This document shows positions 14,064 through 26,671 of a stretch of 64,000 nt of DNA, piece by piece. The notes under the pieces are model-generated. The model saw only the letters and a program-made list of their open reading frames with translations. It was not told where the DNA came from and did no database searches. Every line of letters begins with the position of its first letter. Position 1 is the first letter of the stretch. The stretch comes from Odiellus spinosus (lineage: Eukaryota; Arthropoda; Arachnida; Opiliones; Phalangiidae). The stretch is taken from assembly GCA_963920705.1 (NCBI GenBank), contig OY987234.1, positions 2,604,001 through 2,668,000 of the forward strand. The letters run 5' to 3'. A program made the position numbers and the translations under genes.

Positions 14064-15372
14064 TGGATCTGCACTTGGGAAATTTGTGGATCTGCACTTG
14101 GGAAATTTGTGGTTCTACACTTGGGAAATTTGTGGATCTACATTTGGGAAATTTGTGGGTCTACACTTGGGAAATTTGTGGATCTACACTTGGGAAATTT
14201 GTGGATTTACACTTGGGAAATTTGTGGATCTATACTTGGGAAATTTTTGGATCTACACTTGGGAAATTTGGTGATCTACACTTGGGAAATTTGTGGATCT
14301 ACACTTGGGAAATTTGTGGATCTACACTTGGGAAATTTTTGGATCTACACTTTGGAAATTTGTGGATCTACACTTGGGAAATTTGTGGATTTATACTTCT
14401 GAAATTTGTGGATCTATACTTAGGAATTTTGTGGATCTACACTTGGGAAATAGGAGGATCTGAACTTGGGAAATTTGTGGATCTGCACTTATGAAATTTG
14501 TGGATCTGCACTTATGAAATTTGTGGATCTGCACTTGGGAAATTTGTGGATCTACACTTAGGAAATTTGTGGATCTACACTTGGGAAATTTGTGGATCTA
14601 CACTTGGGAAATTTGTGGATCTATACTTCTGAAATTTGTGGATCTACACTTAGGAAATTTGTGGATCTACACTTGGGAAATTTGAGGATCTGCACTTGGG
14701 AAATTTTTGGATCTGCACTTGGGAAATTTGTGGATCTGCACTTGGGAAATTTGTGGTTCTGCACATGGGAAATTTGTGGTTCTACAATTGGGAAATTTGT
14801 GGACCTACATTTTGGAAATTTGTGGATCTACACTTGGGAAATTTGTGGATCTACACTTGGGAAATTTGTGATCTGCGCTTGGGAAATTTGTGGATCTGCA
14901 CTTGTGAAATTTGTGGATCTGCACTTGGGAAATTTGTGGATCTGCACTTGGGAAATTTGTGGATCTGCACTTGGGAAATTTGTGGATCTGAACTTGGGAA
15001 ATTTGTTTATCTGCACTTGGGAAATTTGTGGATCTACACTTGGGAAATTTGTGGATCCATACTTCTGAAATTTGTGGATCTACACTTAGGAAATTTGTGG
15101 ATCTACACTTGGGAAATTTGAGGATCTGCACTTGGGAAATTTTTGGATCTGCACTTGGGAAATTTGTGGATCTGAACTTGGGAAATTTGTGGATCTGCAC
15201 TTGGGAAATTTGTGGATCTGCACTTGGGAAAATTGTGGATCTGCACTTGGGAAATTTGTGGATCTACACTTGGGAAATTTGTGGATCTATACTTGGGAAA
15301 TTTGTGGTTCTACACTTGGGAAATTTGTGGATCTACACTTGGGAAATTTGTGGATCTACACTTGGGAAATTT
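14064..15372 (+). repeat. Left copy of a 2,184-bp-spaced duplication
   Basis: It matches 16,248-17,556 for 1,309 bp with no difference that I noticed. The offset is 95 monomers minus one base. It carries the AAATAGGAGG signature, a full relic of the domain I cassette and the GGATCC monomer at 15,053. Confidence 0.85.
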
Positions 15373-16247
15373 TTGGATTTACATTTGGGAAATTTGTGGA
15401 TCTACACTTGGGAAATTTGTGGATCTACACTTGGGAAATTTGTGGATCTACACTTGGGAAATTTGTGGATCTACACTTGGGAAATTTGTGGATCTACACT
15501 TGGGAAATTTGTGGATCTACACTTGGGAAATTTGTGGATCTACACTTGGGAAATTTGTGGATCTACACTTGGGAAATTTGAGGATCTGCACTTGGGAAAT
15601 TTTTGGATCTGCACTTGGGAAATTTGTGGATCTGCACTTGGGAAATTTGTGGTTCTACACTTGGGAAATTTGTGGATCTACACTTGGGAAATTTGTGGTT
15701 CTACACTTGGGAAATTTGTGGATCTACACTTGGGAAATTTGTGGATCTGCACTTGGGAAATTTGTGGATCTACACTTGGGAAATTTGTGGATCTACATTT
15801 GGGAAATTTGTGGATCTACACTTGGGAAATTTGTGGATCTACACTTGGGAAATTTGTGGATCTGCACTTGGGAAATTTGTGGATCTACACTTGGGAAATT
15901 TGTGGATCTACATTTGGGAAATTTGTGGATCTACACTTGGGAAATTTGTGGATCTACTCTTGGGAAATTTGTGGATCTGCACTTTAGAAATTTGTGGATC
16001 TACACTTGGGAAATTTGTGGATCTGCACTTATGAAATTTGTGGATCTACATTTGGGAAATTTGTGGATCTACATTTGGGAAATTTGTGGATCTACACTTG
16101 GGAAATTTGTGGATCTACACTTGGGAAATTTGTGGGTCTACACTTGGGAAATTTGTGGATCTACACTTGGGAAATTTGTGGATCTACACTTGGGAAATTT
16201 GAGGATCTACACTTGGGAAATTTGTGGATCTGCACTTGGGAAATTTT

Positions 16248-17556
16248 TGGATCTGCACTTGGGAAATTTGTGGATCTGCACTTGGGAAATTTGTGGTTCT
16301 ACACTTGGGAAATTTGTGGATCTACATTTGGGAAATTTGTGGGTCTACACTTGGGAAATTTGTGGATCTACACTTGGGAAATTTGTGGATTTACACTTGG
16401 GAAATTTGTGGATCTATACTTGGGAAATTTTTGGATCTACACTTGGGAAATTTGGTGATCTACACTTGGGAAATTTGTGGATCTACACTTGGGAAATTTG
16501 TGGATCTACACTTGGGAAATTTTTGGATCTACACTTTGGAAATTTGTGGATCTACACTTGGGAAATTTGTGGATTTATACTTCTGAAATTTGTGGATCTA
16601 TACTTAGGAATTTTGTGGATCTACACTTGGGAAATAGGAGGATCTGAACTTGGGAAATTTGTGGATCTGCACTTATGAAATTTGTGGATCTGCACTTATG
16701 AAATTTGTGGATCTGCACTTGGGAAATTTGTGGATCTACACTTAGGAAATTTGTGGATCTACACTTGGGAAATTTGTGGATCTACACTTGGGAAATTTGT
16801 GGATCTATACTTCTGAAATTTGTGGATCTACACTTAGGAAATTTGTGGATCTACACTTGGGAAATTTGAGGATCTGCACTTGGGAAATTTTTGGATCTGC
16901 ACTTGGGAAATTTGTGGATCTGCACTTGGGAAATTTGTGGTTCTGCACATGGGAAATTTGTGGTTCTACAATTGGGAAATTTGTGGACCTACATTTTGGA
17001 AATTTGTGGATCTACACTTGGGAAATTTGTGGATCTACACTTGGGAAATTTGTGATCTGCGCTTGGGAAATTTGTGGATCTGCACTTGTGAAATTTGTGG
17101 ATCTGCACTTGGGAAATTTGTGGATCTGCACTTGGGAAATTTGTGGATCTGCACTTGGGAAATTTGTGGATCTGAACTTGGGAAATTTGTTTATCTGCAC
17201 TTGGGAAATTTGTGGATCTACACTTGGGAAATTTGTGGATCCATACTTCTGAAATTTGTGGATCTACACTTAGGAAATTTGTGGATCTACACTTGGGAAA
17301 TTTGAGGATCTGCACTTGGGAAATTTTTGGATCTGCACTTGGGAAATTTGTGGATCTGAACTTGGGAAATTTGTGGATCTGCACTTGGGAAATTTGTGGA
17401 TCTGCACTTGGGAAAATTGTGGATCTGCACTTGGGAAATTTGTGGATCTACACTTGGGAAATTTGTGGATCTATACTTGGGAAATTTGTGGTTCTACACT
17501 TGGGAAATTTGTGGATCTACACTTGGGAAATTTGTGGATCTACACTTGGGAAATTT
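16248..17556 (+). repeat. Right copy of the 2,184-bp-spaced duplication
   Basis: Partner of 14,064-15,372. It ends where TTTGTGG here faces TTTTTGG there. It contains the rightmost lineage-1 22-bp monomer (17,049) and the rightmost GGACCTACAT monomer (16,985). Confidence 0.85.
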
Positions 17557-19266
17557 GTGGATCTATACTTCTGAAATTTGTGGATCTACACTTAGGAAAT
17601 TTGTGGATCTACACTTGGGAAATTTATGGATCTACACTTGGGAAATTTGTGGATCTATACTTCTGAAATTTGTGGATCTACACTTAGGAAATTTGTGGAT
17701 CTACACTTGGGAAATTTGAGGATCTGCACTTGGGAAATTTTTGGATCTGCACTTGGGAAATTTGTGGATCTGCACTTGGGAAATTTGTGGTTCTACACTT
17801 GGGAAATTTTTGGATTTACATTTGGGAAATTTGTGGATCTACACTTGGGAAATTTGTGGATCTACACTTGGGAAATTTGTGGATCTACACTTGGGAAATT
17901 TGTGGATCTACACTTGGGAAATTTGTGGATCTACACTTGGGAAATTTGTGGATCTACACTTGGGAAATTTGTGGATCTACACTTGGGAAATTTGTGGATC
18001 TACACTTGGGAAATTTGAGGATCTGCACTTGGGAAATTTTTGGATCTGCACTTGGGAAATTTGTGGATCTGCACTTGGGAAATTTGTGGTTCTACACTTG
18101 GGAAATTTGTGGATCTACACTTGGGAAATTTGTGGTTCTACACTTGGGAAATTTGTGGATCTACACTTGGGAAATTTGTGGATCTGCACTTGGGAAATTT
18201 GTGGATCTACACTTGGGAAATTTGTGGATCTACATTTGGGAAATTTGTGGATCTACACTTGGGAAATTTGTGGATCTACTCTTGGGAAATTTGTGGATCT
18301 GCACTTTAGAAATTTGTGGATCTACACTTGGGAAATTTGTGGATCTGCACTTATGAAATTTGTGGATCTACATTTGGGAAATTTGTGGATCTACATTTGG
18401 GAAATTTGTGGATCTACACTTGGGAAATTTGTGGATCTACACTTGGGAAATTTGTGGGTCTACACTTGGGAAATTTGTGGATCTACACTTGGGAAATTTG
18501 TGGATCTACACTTGGGAAATTTGAGGATCTACACTTGGGAAATTTGTGGATCTGCACTTGGGAAATTTTTGGATCTGCACTTGGGAAATTTGTGGATCTG
18601 CACTTGGGAAATTTGTGGTTCTACACTTGGGAAATTTGTGGATCTACATTTGGGAAATTTGTGGGTCTACACTTGGGAAATTTGTGGATCTACACTTGGG
18701 AAATTTGTGGATTTACACTTGGGAAATTTGTGGATCTATACTTGGGAAATTTTTGGATCTACACTTGGGAAATTTGGTGATCTACACTTGGGAAATTTGT
18801 GGATCTACACTTGGGAAATTTGTGGATCTACACTTGGGAAATTTTTGGATCTACACTTTGGAAATTTGTGGATCTACACTTGGGAAATTTGTGGATTTAT
18901 ACTTCTGAAATTTGTGGATCTATACTTAGGAATTTTGTGGATCTACACTTGGGAAATAGGAGGATCTGAACTTGGGAAATTTGTGGATCTGCACTTATGA
19001 AATTTGTGGATCTGCACTTATGAAATTTGTGGATCTGCACTTGGGAAATTTGTGGATCTACACTTAGGAAATTTGTGGATCTACACTTGGGAAATTTGTG
19101 GATCTACACTTGGGAAATTTGTGGATCTATACTTCTGAAATTTGTGGATCTACACTTAGGAAATTTGTGGATCTACACTTGGGAAATTTGAGGATCTGCA
19201 CTTGGGAAATTTTTGGATCTGCACTTGGGAAATTTGTGGATCTGCACTTGGGAAATTTGTGGTTCT
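17321..19266 (+). repeat. Right copy of the 10,276-bp-displaced duplication
   Basis: Partner of 7,045-8,990. It overlaps the 2,184-bp duplication, so at least two rounds of exchange built this region. Just after its end the sequence departs into TTTTTGGATCTACATTTGGG monomers instead of the domain I relic. Confidence 0.85.
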
Positions 19267-20824
19267 ACACTTGGGAAATTTTTGGATCTACATTTGGGAA
19301 ATTTGTGGATCTACACTTGGGAAATTTTTGGATCTACACTTGGGAAATTTGTGGATCTACACTTGGGAAATTTGTGGATCTACACTTGGGAAATTTGTGG
19401 ATCTACACTTGGGAAATTTGTGGATCTACACTTGGGAAATTTGAGGATCTGCACTTGGGAAATTTTTGGATCTACATTTGGGAAATTTGTGGATCTACAC
19501 TTGGGAAATTTTTGGATCTACACTTGGGAAATTTGTGGATCTACACTTGGGAAATTTGTGGATCTACACTTGGGAAATTTGTGGATCTACACTTGGGAAA
19601 TTTGAGGATCTGCACTTGGGAAATTTTTGGATCTGCACTTGGGAAATTTGTGGATCTGCACTTGGGAAATTTGTGGTTCTACACTTGGGAAATTTGTGGA
19701 TCTACACTTGGGAAATTTGTGGATCTACACTTGGGAAATTTGTGGATCTACACTTGGGAAATTTGTGGATCTGCACTTGGGAAATTTGTGGATCAACACT
19801 TGGGAAATTTGTGGATCTACATTTGGGAAATTTGTGGATCTACACTTGGGAAATTTGTGGATCTACTCTTGGGAAATTTGTGGATCTGCACTTCTGAAAT
19901 TTGTGGATCTATACTTAGGAATTTTGTGGATCTACACTTGGGAAATAAGAGGATCTGCACTTGGGAAATTTGTGGATCTGCACTTGGGAAATTTGTGGAT
20001 CTGCACTTGGGAAATTTGTGGATCTACACTTGGGAAATTTGTGGATCTACACTTGGGAAATTTGTGGATCTACACTTGGGAAATTTTTGGATCTACACTT
20101 TGGAAATTTGTGGATCTACACTTGGGAAATTTGTGGATTTATACTTCTGAAATTTGTGGATCTATACTTAGGAATTTTGTGGATCTACACTTGGGAAATA
20201 GGAGGATCTGAACTTGGGAAATTTGTGGATCTGCACTTATGAAATTTGTGGATCTGCACTTATGAAATTTGTGGATCTGCACTTGGGAAATTTGTGGATC
20301 TACACTTAGGAAATTTGTGGATCTACACTTGGGAAATTTGTGGATCTACACTTGGGAAATTTGTGGATCTATACTTCTGAAATTTGTGGATCTACACTTA
20401 GGAAATTTGTGGATCTACACTTGGGAAATTTGAGGATCTGCACTTGGGAAATTTTTGGATCTGCACTTGGGAAATTTGTGGATCTGCACTTGGGAAATTT
20501 GTGGTTCTACACTTGGGAAATTTTTGGATCTACATTTGGGAAATTTGTGGATCTACACTTGGGAAATTTTTGGATCTACACTTGGGAAATTTGTGGATCT
20601 ACACTTGGGAAATTTGTGGATCTACACTTGGGAAATTTGTGGATCTACACTTGGGAAATTTGTGGATCTACACTTGGGAAATTTGAGGATCTGCACTTGG
20701 GAAATTTTTGGATCTACATTTGGGAAATTTGTGGATCTACACTTGGGAAATTTTTGGATCTACACTTGGGAAATTTGTGGATCTACACTTGGGAAATTTG
20801 TGGATCTACACTTGGGAAATTTGA
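18776..20824 (+). repeat. 1,242-bp (54-monomer) tandem duplication
   Basis: About 807 bp starting at 18,776 is repeated from 20,018 at an offset of exactly 54 monomers, including the AAATAGGAGG signatures at 18,955 and 20,198. Edges are approximate because plain monomers flank them. Confidence 0.7.
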
Positions 20825-20960
20825 GGATCTGCACTTGGGAAATTTTTGGATCTACATTTGGGAAATTTGTGGATCTACACTTGGGAAATTTTTGGATCTA
20901 CACTTGGGAAATTTGTGGATCTACACTTGGGAAATTTGTGGATCTACACTTGGGAAATTT
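20685..20960 (+). repeat. 138-bp (6-monomer) local tandem duplication
   Basis: Six monomers starting with TTTGAGGATCTGC and TTTTTGGATCTACATTTGGG are present twice, at 20,685-20,822 and 20,823-20,960. The corresponding place near 19,443 has one copy only, so this is a small, late expansion inside the 1,242-bp HOR. Confidence 0.85.
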
Positions 20961-22632
20961 GTGGATCTACACTTGGGAAATTTGTGGATCTACACTTGGG
21001 AAATTTGAGGATCTGCACTTGGGAAATTTTTGGATCAGCACTTGGGAAATTTGTGGATCTGCACTTGGGAAATTTGTGGTTCTACACTTGGGAAATTTGT
21101 GGATCTACACTTGGGAAATTTGTGGATCTACACTTGGGAAATTTGTGGATCTACACTTGGGAAATTTGTGGATCTGCACTTGGGAAATTTGTGGATCTAC
21201 ACTTGGGAAATTTGTGGATCTACATTTGGGAAATTTGTGGATCTACACTTGGGAAATTTGTGGATCTACTCTTGGGAAATTTGTGGATCTGCACTTCTGA
21301 AATTTGTGGATCTATACTTAGGAATTTTGTGCATCTACACTTGGGAAATAAGAGGATCTGCACTTGGGAAATTTGTGGATCTGCACTTGGGAAATTTGTG
21401 GATCTGCACTTGGGAAATTTGTGGATCTACATTTGGGAAATTTGTGGATCTACACTTGGGAAATTTGTGGATCTACACTTGGGAAATTTGTGGATCTGCA
21501 CTTATGAAATTTGTGGTTCTACACTTGGAAAATTTGTGGATCTACATTTGGGAAATTTGTGGATCTACACTTGGGAAATTTGTGGATCTACACTTGGGAA
21601 ATTTGTGGGTCTACACTTGGGAAATTTGTGGATCTACACTTGGGAAATTTGTGGATTTACACTTGGGAAATTTGTGGATCTACACTTGGGAAATTTTTGG
21701 ATCTACAATTGGGAAATTTGGTGATCTACACTTTGGAAATTTGTGGATCTACACTTGGGAAATTTGTGGATCTACACTTGGGAAATTTGTGGATCTACAC
21801 TTGGAAAATTTGTGGATCTATACTTCTGAAATTTGTGGATCTATACTTAGGAATTTTGTGGATCTACACTTGGGAAATAAGAGGATCTGCACTTGGGAAA
21901 TTTGTGGATCTGCACTTATGAAATTTGTGGATCTGCACTTATGAAATTTGTGGATCTGCACTTGGGAAATTTGTGGATCTGCACTTGGGAAATTTGTGGA
22001 TCTGCACTTGGGAAATTTGTGGATCTGAACTTGGGAAATTTGTGGATCAGCACTTGGGAAATTTGTGGATCTACATTTGGGAAATTTGTGGATCTACACC
22101 TGGGAAATTTGTGGATCTACACTTGGGAAATTTGTGGATCTGCACTTGGGAAATTTGTGGATCTACACTTGGGAAATTTTTGGATCTACATTTGGGAAAT
22201 TTGTGGATCTACACTTGGGAAATTTGAGGATCTACACTTGGGAAATTTGAGGATCTACACTTGGGAAATTTGTGGATCTGCACTTGGGAAATTTTTGGAT
22301 CTGCACTTGGGAAATTTGTGGATCTGCACTTGGGAAATTTGTGGTTCTACACTTGGGAAATTTGTGGATCTACATTTGGGAAATTTGTGGGTCTACACTT
22401 GGGAAATTTGTGGATCTACACTTGGGAAATTTGTGGATTTACACTTGGGAAATTTGTGGATCTATACTTGGGAAATTTTTGGATCTACACTTGGGAAATT
22501 TGGTGATCTACACTTGGGAAATTTGTGGATCTACACTTGGGAAATTTGTGGATCTACACTTGGGAAATTTTTGGATCTACACTTGGGAAATTTGTGGATC
22601 TACACTTGGGAAATTTGTGGATCTATACTTCT

Positions 22633-25600
22633 GAAATTTGTGGATCTATACTTAGGAATTTTGTGGATCTACACTTGGGAAATAGGAGGATCTGAACTTG
22701 GGAAATTTGTGGATCTGCACTTATGAAATTTGTGGATCTGCACTTATGAAATTTGTGGATCTGCACTTGGGAAATTTGTGGATCTGCACTTGGGAAATTT
22801 GTGGATCTTCACTTGGGAAATTTGTGGATCTGAACTTGGGAAAGTTGTGGATCAGCACTTGGGAAATTTGTGGATCTGCACTTGGGAAATTTGTGGATCT
22901 ACACTTGGGAAATTTGTGGATCTACACTTGGGAATTTGTGGATCTACATTTGGGAAATTTGTGGATCTACACTTGGGAAATTTGTGGATCTACACTTGGG
23001 AAATTTGTGGATCTACACTTGGGAAATTTGTGGATCTACACTTGGGATATTTGTGGGTCTACACTAGGGAAATTTGTGGATCTACACTTGGGAAATTTGT
23101 GGATTTACACTTGGGAAATTTGTGGATCTACACTTGGGAAACTTTTGGATCCACACTTGGGAAATTTGGTGATCTACACTTGGGAAATTTGTGGATCTAC
23201 ACTTGGCAAATTTGTGGATCTACACTTGGGAAATTTGTGGATCTACACTTGGAAAATTTGTGGATCTATACTTCTGAAATTTGTGGATCTATACTTAGGA
23301 ATTTTGTGGATCTACACTTGGGAAATAAGAGGATCTGCACTTGGGAAATTTGTGGATCTACACTTGGGAAATTTGTGGATCTGCACTTGGGAAATTTGTG
23401 GATCTGAACTTAGGAAATTTGTGGATCAGCACTTGGGAAATTTGTGGATCTGCACTTGGGAAATTTGTGGATCTACACTTGGGAAATTTGTGGATCTACA
23501 CTTGGGAAATTTGTGGATCTTCACTTGGGAAATTTGTGGATCTACACTTGGGAAATTTGTGGATCTACACTTGGGAAATTTGTGGATCTACACTTGGGAA
23601 ATTTGTGGATCTACACATGGGAAATCTGTGGATCTACACTTGGGAAATTTGTGGATCTACACTTGGGAAATTTGTGGGTCTACACTTGGGAAATTTGTGG
23701 ATCTACACTTGGGAAATTTGTGGATTTACACTCGGGAAATTTGTGGATCTACACTTGGGAAATTTTTAGATCTACACTTGGGAAATTTGGTGATCTACAC
23801 TTGGGAAATTTGTGGATCTACACTTGGGAAATTTGTGGATCTACATTTGGGAAATTTGTGGATCTACACTTGAGAAATTTGAGGATCTACACTTGGGAAA
23901 TTTGTGGATCTGCACTTGGGAAATTTTTGGATATGCACTTGGGAAATTTGTGGATCTGCACTTGGGAAATTTGTGGTTCTACACTAGGGAAATTTGTGGA
24001 TCTACATTTGGGAAATTTGTGGGTCTACACTTGGGAAATTTGTGGATCTACACTTGGGAAATTTGTGGATTTACACTTGGGAAATTTGTGGATCTATACT
24101 TGGGAAATTTTTGGATCTACACTTGGGAAAATTTTTGATCTACACTTGGGAAATTTGTGGATCTACACTTGGGAAATTTGTGGATCTACACTTGGGAAAT
24201 TTGTGGGTCTACACTAGGGAAATTTGTGGATCTACACTTGGGAAATTTGTGGATTTACACTCGGGAAATTTGTGGATCTACACTTGGGAAATTTGTGGAT
24301 CTACACTTGGGAAATTTGTGGATCTACACTTGGGAAATTTGTGGATCTACACTTGGGAAATTTGTGGATCTACACTTGGGAAATTTGTGGATCTACACTT
24401 GGGAAATTTCTGGATCTGCACTTGGGAAATTTGTGGATCTTCACTTGGGAAATTTGTGGATCTACATTTGGGAAATTTGTGGATCTACACTTGAGAAATT
24501 TGAGGATCTACACTTGGGAAATTTGTGGATCTGCACTTGGGAAATTTTTGGATATGCACTTGGGAAATTTGTGGATCTGCACTTGGGAAATTTGTGGTTC
24601 TACACTTGGGAAATTTGTGGATCTACACTTGGGAAATTTCTGGATCTGCACTTGGGAAATTTGTGGATCTTCACTTGGGAAATTTGTGGATCTACATTTG
24701 GGAAATTTGTGGATCTACATTTGGGAAATTTGTGGATCTACACTTGGGAAATTTGAGGATCTACACTTGGGAAATTTGTGGATCTGCACTTGGGAAATTT
24801 TTGGATCTGCACTTGGGAAATTTGTGGATCTGCACTTGGGAAATTTGTGGTTCTACACTTGGGAAATTTGTGGATCTACATTTGGGAAATTTGTGGGTCT
24901 ACACTTGGGAAATTTGTGGATTTACACTTGGGAAATTTGTGGATCTATACTTGGGAAATTTTTGGATCTACACTTGGGAAATTTGGTGATCTACACTTGA
25001 AAAATTTGTGGATCTACACTTGGGAAATTTGTGGATCTACACTTGGGAAATTTGTGGATCTACACTTGGGAAATTTGTGGATCTACACTTGGGAAATTTG
25101 TGGATCTACACTTCTGAAATTTGTGGATCTATACTTGGGAATTTTGTGGATCTACACTTGGGAAATAGGAGGATCTGCACTTGGGAAATTTGTGGATCTA
25201 CACTTGGGAAATTTGTGGATCTATACTTAGGAATTTTGTGGATCTACACTTGGGAAATAGGAGGATCTGAACTTGGGAAATTTGTGGATCTGCACTTATG
25301 AAATTTGTGGATCTGCACTTATGAAATTTGTGGATCTGCACTTGGGAAATTTGTGGATCTGCACTTGGGAAATTTGTGGATCTTCACTTGGGAAATTTGT
25401 GGATCTGAACTTGGGAAAGTTGTGGATCAGCACTTGGGAAATTTGTGGATCTGCACTTGGGAAATTTGTGGATCTACACTTGGGAAATTTGTGGATCTAC
25501 ACTTGGGAATTTGTGGATCTACATTTGGGAAATTTGTGGATCTACACTTGGGAAATTTGTGGATCTACACTTGGGAAATTTGTGGATCTACACTTGGGAA

Positions 25601-26671
25601 ATTTGTGGATCTACACTTGGGATATTTGTGGGTCTACACTAGGGAAATTTGTGGATCTACACTTGGGAAATTTGTGGATTTACACTTGGGAAATTTGTGG
25701 ATCTACACTTGGGAAACTTTTGGATCCACACTTGGGAAATTTGGTGATCTACACTTGGGAAATTTGTGGATCTACACTTGGGAAATTTGTGGATCTACAC
25801 TTGGGAAATTTGTGGATCTACACTTGGAAAATTTGTGGATCTATACTTCTGAAATTTGTGGATCTATACTTAGGAATTTTGTGGATCTACACTTGGGAAA
25901 TAAGAGGATCTGCACTTGGGAAATTTGTGGATCTGCACTTGGGAAATTTGTGGATCTGCACTTGGGAAATTTGTGGATCTGAACTTAGGAAATTTGTGGA
26001 TCAGCACTTGGGAAATTTGTGGATCTGCACTTGGGAAATTTGTGGATCTACACTTGGGAAATTTGTGGATCTACACTTGGGAAATTTGTGGATCTTCACT
26101 TGGGAAATTTGTGGATCTACACTTGGGAAATTTGTGGATCTACACTTGGGAAATTTGTGGATCTACACTTGGGAAATTTGTGGATCTACACATGGGAAAT
26201 CTGTGGATCTACACTTGGGAAATTTGTGGATCTACACTTGGGAAATTTGTGGGTCTACACTTGGGAAATTTGTGGATCTACACTTGGGAAATTTGTGGAT
26301 TTACACTCGGGAAATTTGTGGATCTACACTTGGGAAATTTTTAGATCTACACTTGGGAAATTTGGTGATCTACACTTGGGAAATTTGTGGATCTACACTT
26401 GGGAAATTTGTGGATCTACATTTGGGAAATTTGTGGATCTACACTTGAGAAATTTGAGGATCTACACTTGGGAAATTTGTGGATCTGCACTTGGGAAATT
26501 TTTGGATATGCACTTGGGAAATTTGTGGATCTGCACTTGGGAAATTTGTGGTTCTACACTTGGGAAATTTGTGGATCTACATTTGGGAAATTTGTGGGTC
26601 TACACTTGGGAAATTTGTGGATCTACACTTGGGAAATTTGTGGATTTACACTTGGGAAATTTGTGGATCTA
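22633..26671 (+). repeat. 2,575-bp tandem duplication
   Basis: Positions 22,633-24,096 match 25,208-26,671 (1,464 bp, offset 112 monomers minus one base). I saw three substitutions: 23,207/25,782, 23,360/25,935 and 23,986/26,561. Homology then continues to about 24,620 at an offset of 2,552, after a one-monomer loss in the right copy. Each copy carries one 22-bp monomer and one CTTTTGGATCC monomer. Confidence 0.85.

Larger units (their letters stand above)
527..16997 (+). repeat. GGACCTACAT marker monomers (14 copies)
   Basis: The monomer with linker-proximal GGACCTACAT starts at 527, 1,906, 3,078, 3,537, 5,698, 6,295, 6,732, 9,031, 10,341, 11,767, 13,077, 13,951, 14,801 and 16,985. All continue as TTTT except the one at 6,295, which continues as TTGG. 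I saw none to the right of 17 kb. The marker tracks the spread of the domain I cassette into domain II, where it survives as short relics inside a different HOR. Confidence 0.85.
591..17070 (+). repeat. 22-bp monomer lineage 1 (TTTGTGATCTGC)
   Basis: Eleven monomers have lost one G (TTTGTGATC instead of TTTGTGGATC) and are 22 bp long. The TTTGTGATC strings start at 591, 1,970, 3,142, 3,601, 5,762, 6,796, 9,095, 11,831, 14,015, 14,865 and 17,049. They sit at the same place in the domain I cassette, two or three monomers after GGACCTACAT, so all descend from one deletion that was then copied with the HOR. Confidence 0.9.
7045..22632 (+). repeat. HOR domain II (AAATAGGAGG type)
   Basis: The AAATAGGAGG signature recurs about every 850-2,320 bp (8,689; 9,989; 11,415; 12,725; 13,599; 14,449; 16,633; 18,955; 20,198; 22,680). 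It is followed by GATCTGAACTTGGG and two TGCACTTATGAAATTTG monomers. Periods differ in length through whole-monomer gains and losses, and some contain a relic of the domain I cassette. The last part (19.9-21.9 kb) switches to the AAATAAGAGG form. There is no unique sequence and no gene. Confidence 0.85.
779..25727 (+). repeat. GGATCC (BamHI) variant monomers
   Basis: A linker change creates GGATCC at 779, 1,377, 2,158, 2,802, 3,330, 5,950, 6,479, 6,984, 15,053 and 17,237, in all of these followed by ATACTTCTG. A separate origin, in a CTTTTGGATCC context, gives sites at 23,147 and 25,722, which are the two copies of a 2,575-bp duplication. I saw no GGATCC to the right of 25.8 kb. This is a natural physical marker of HOR type. 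Confidence 0.8.
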
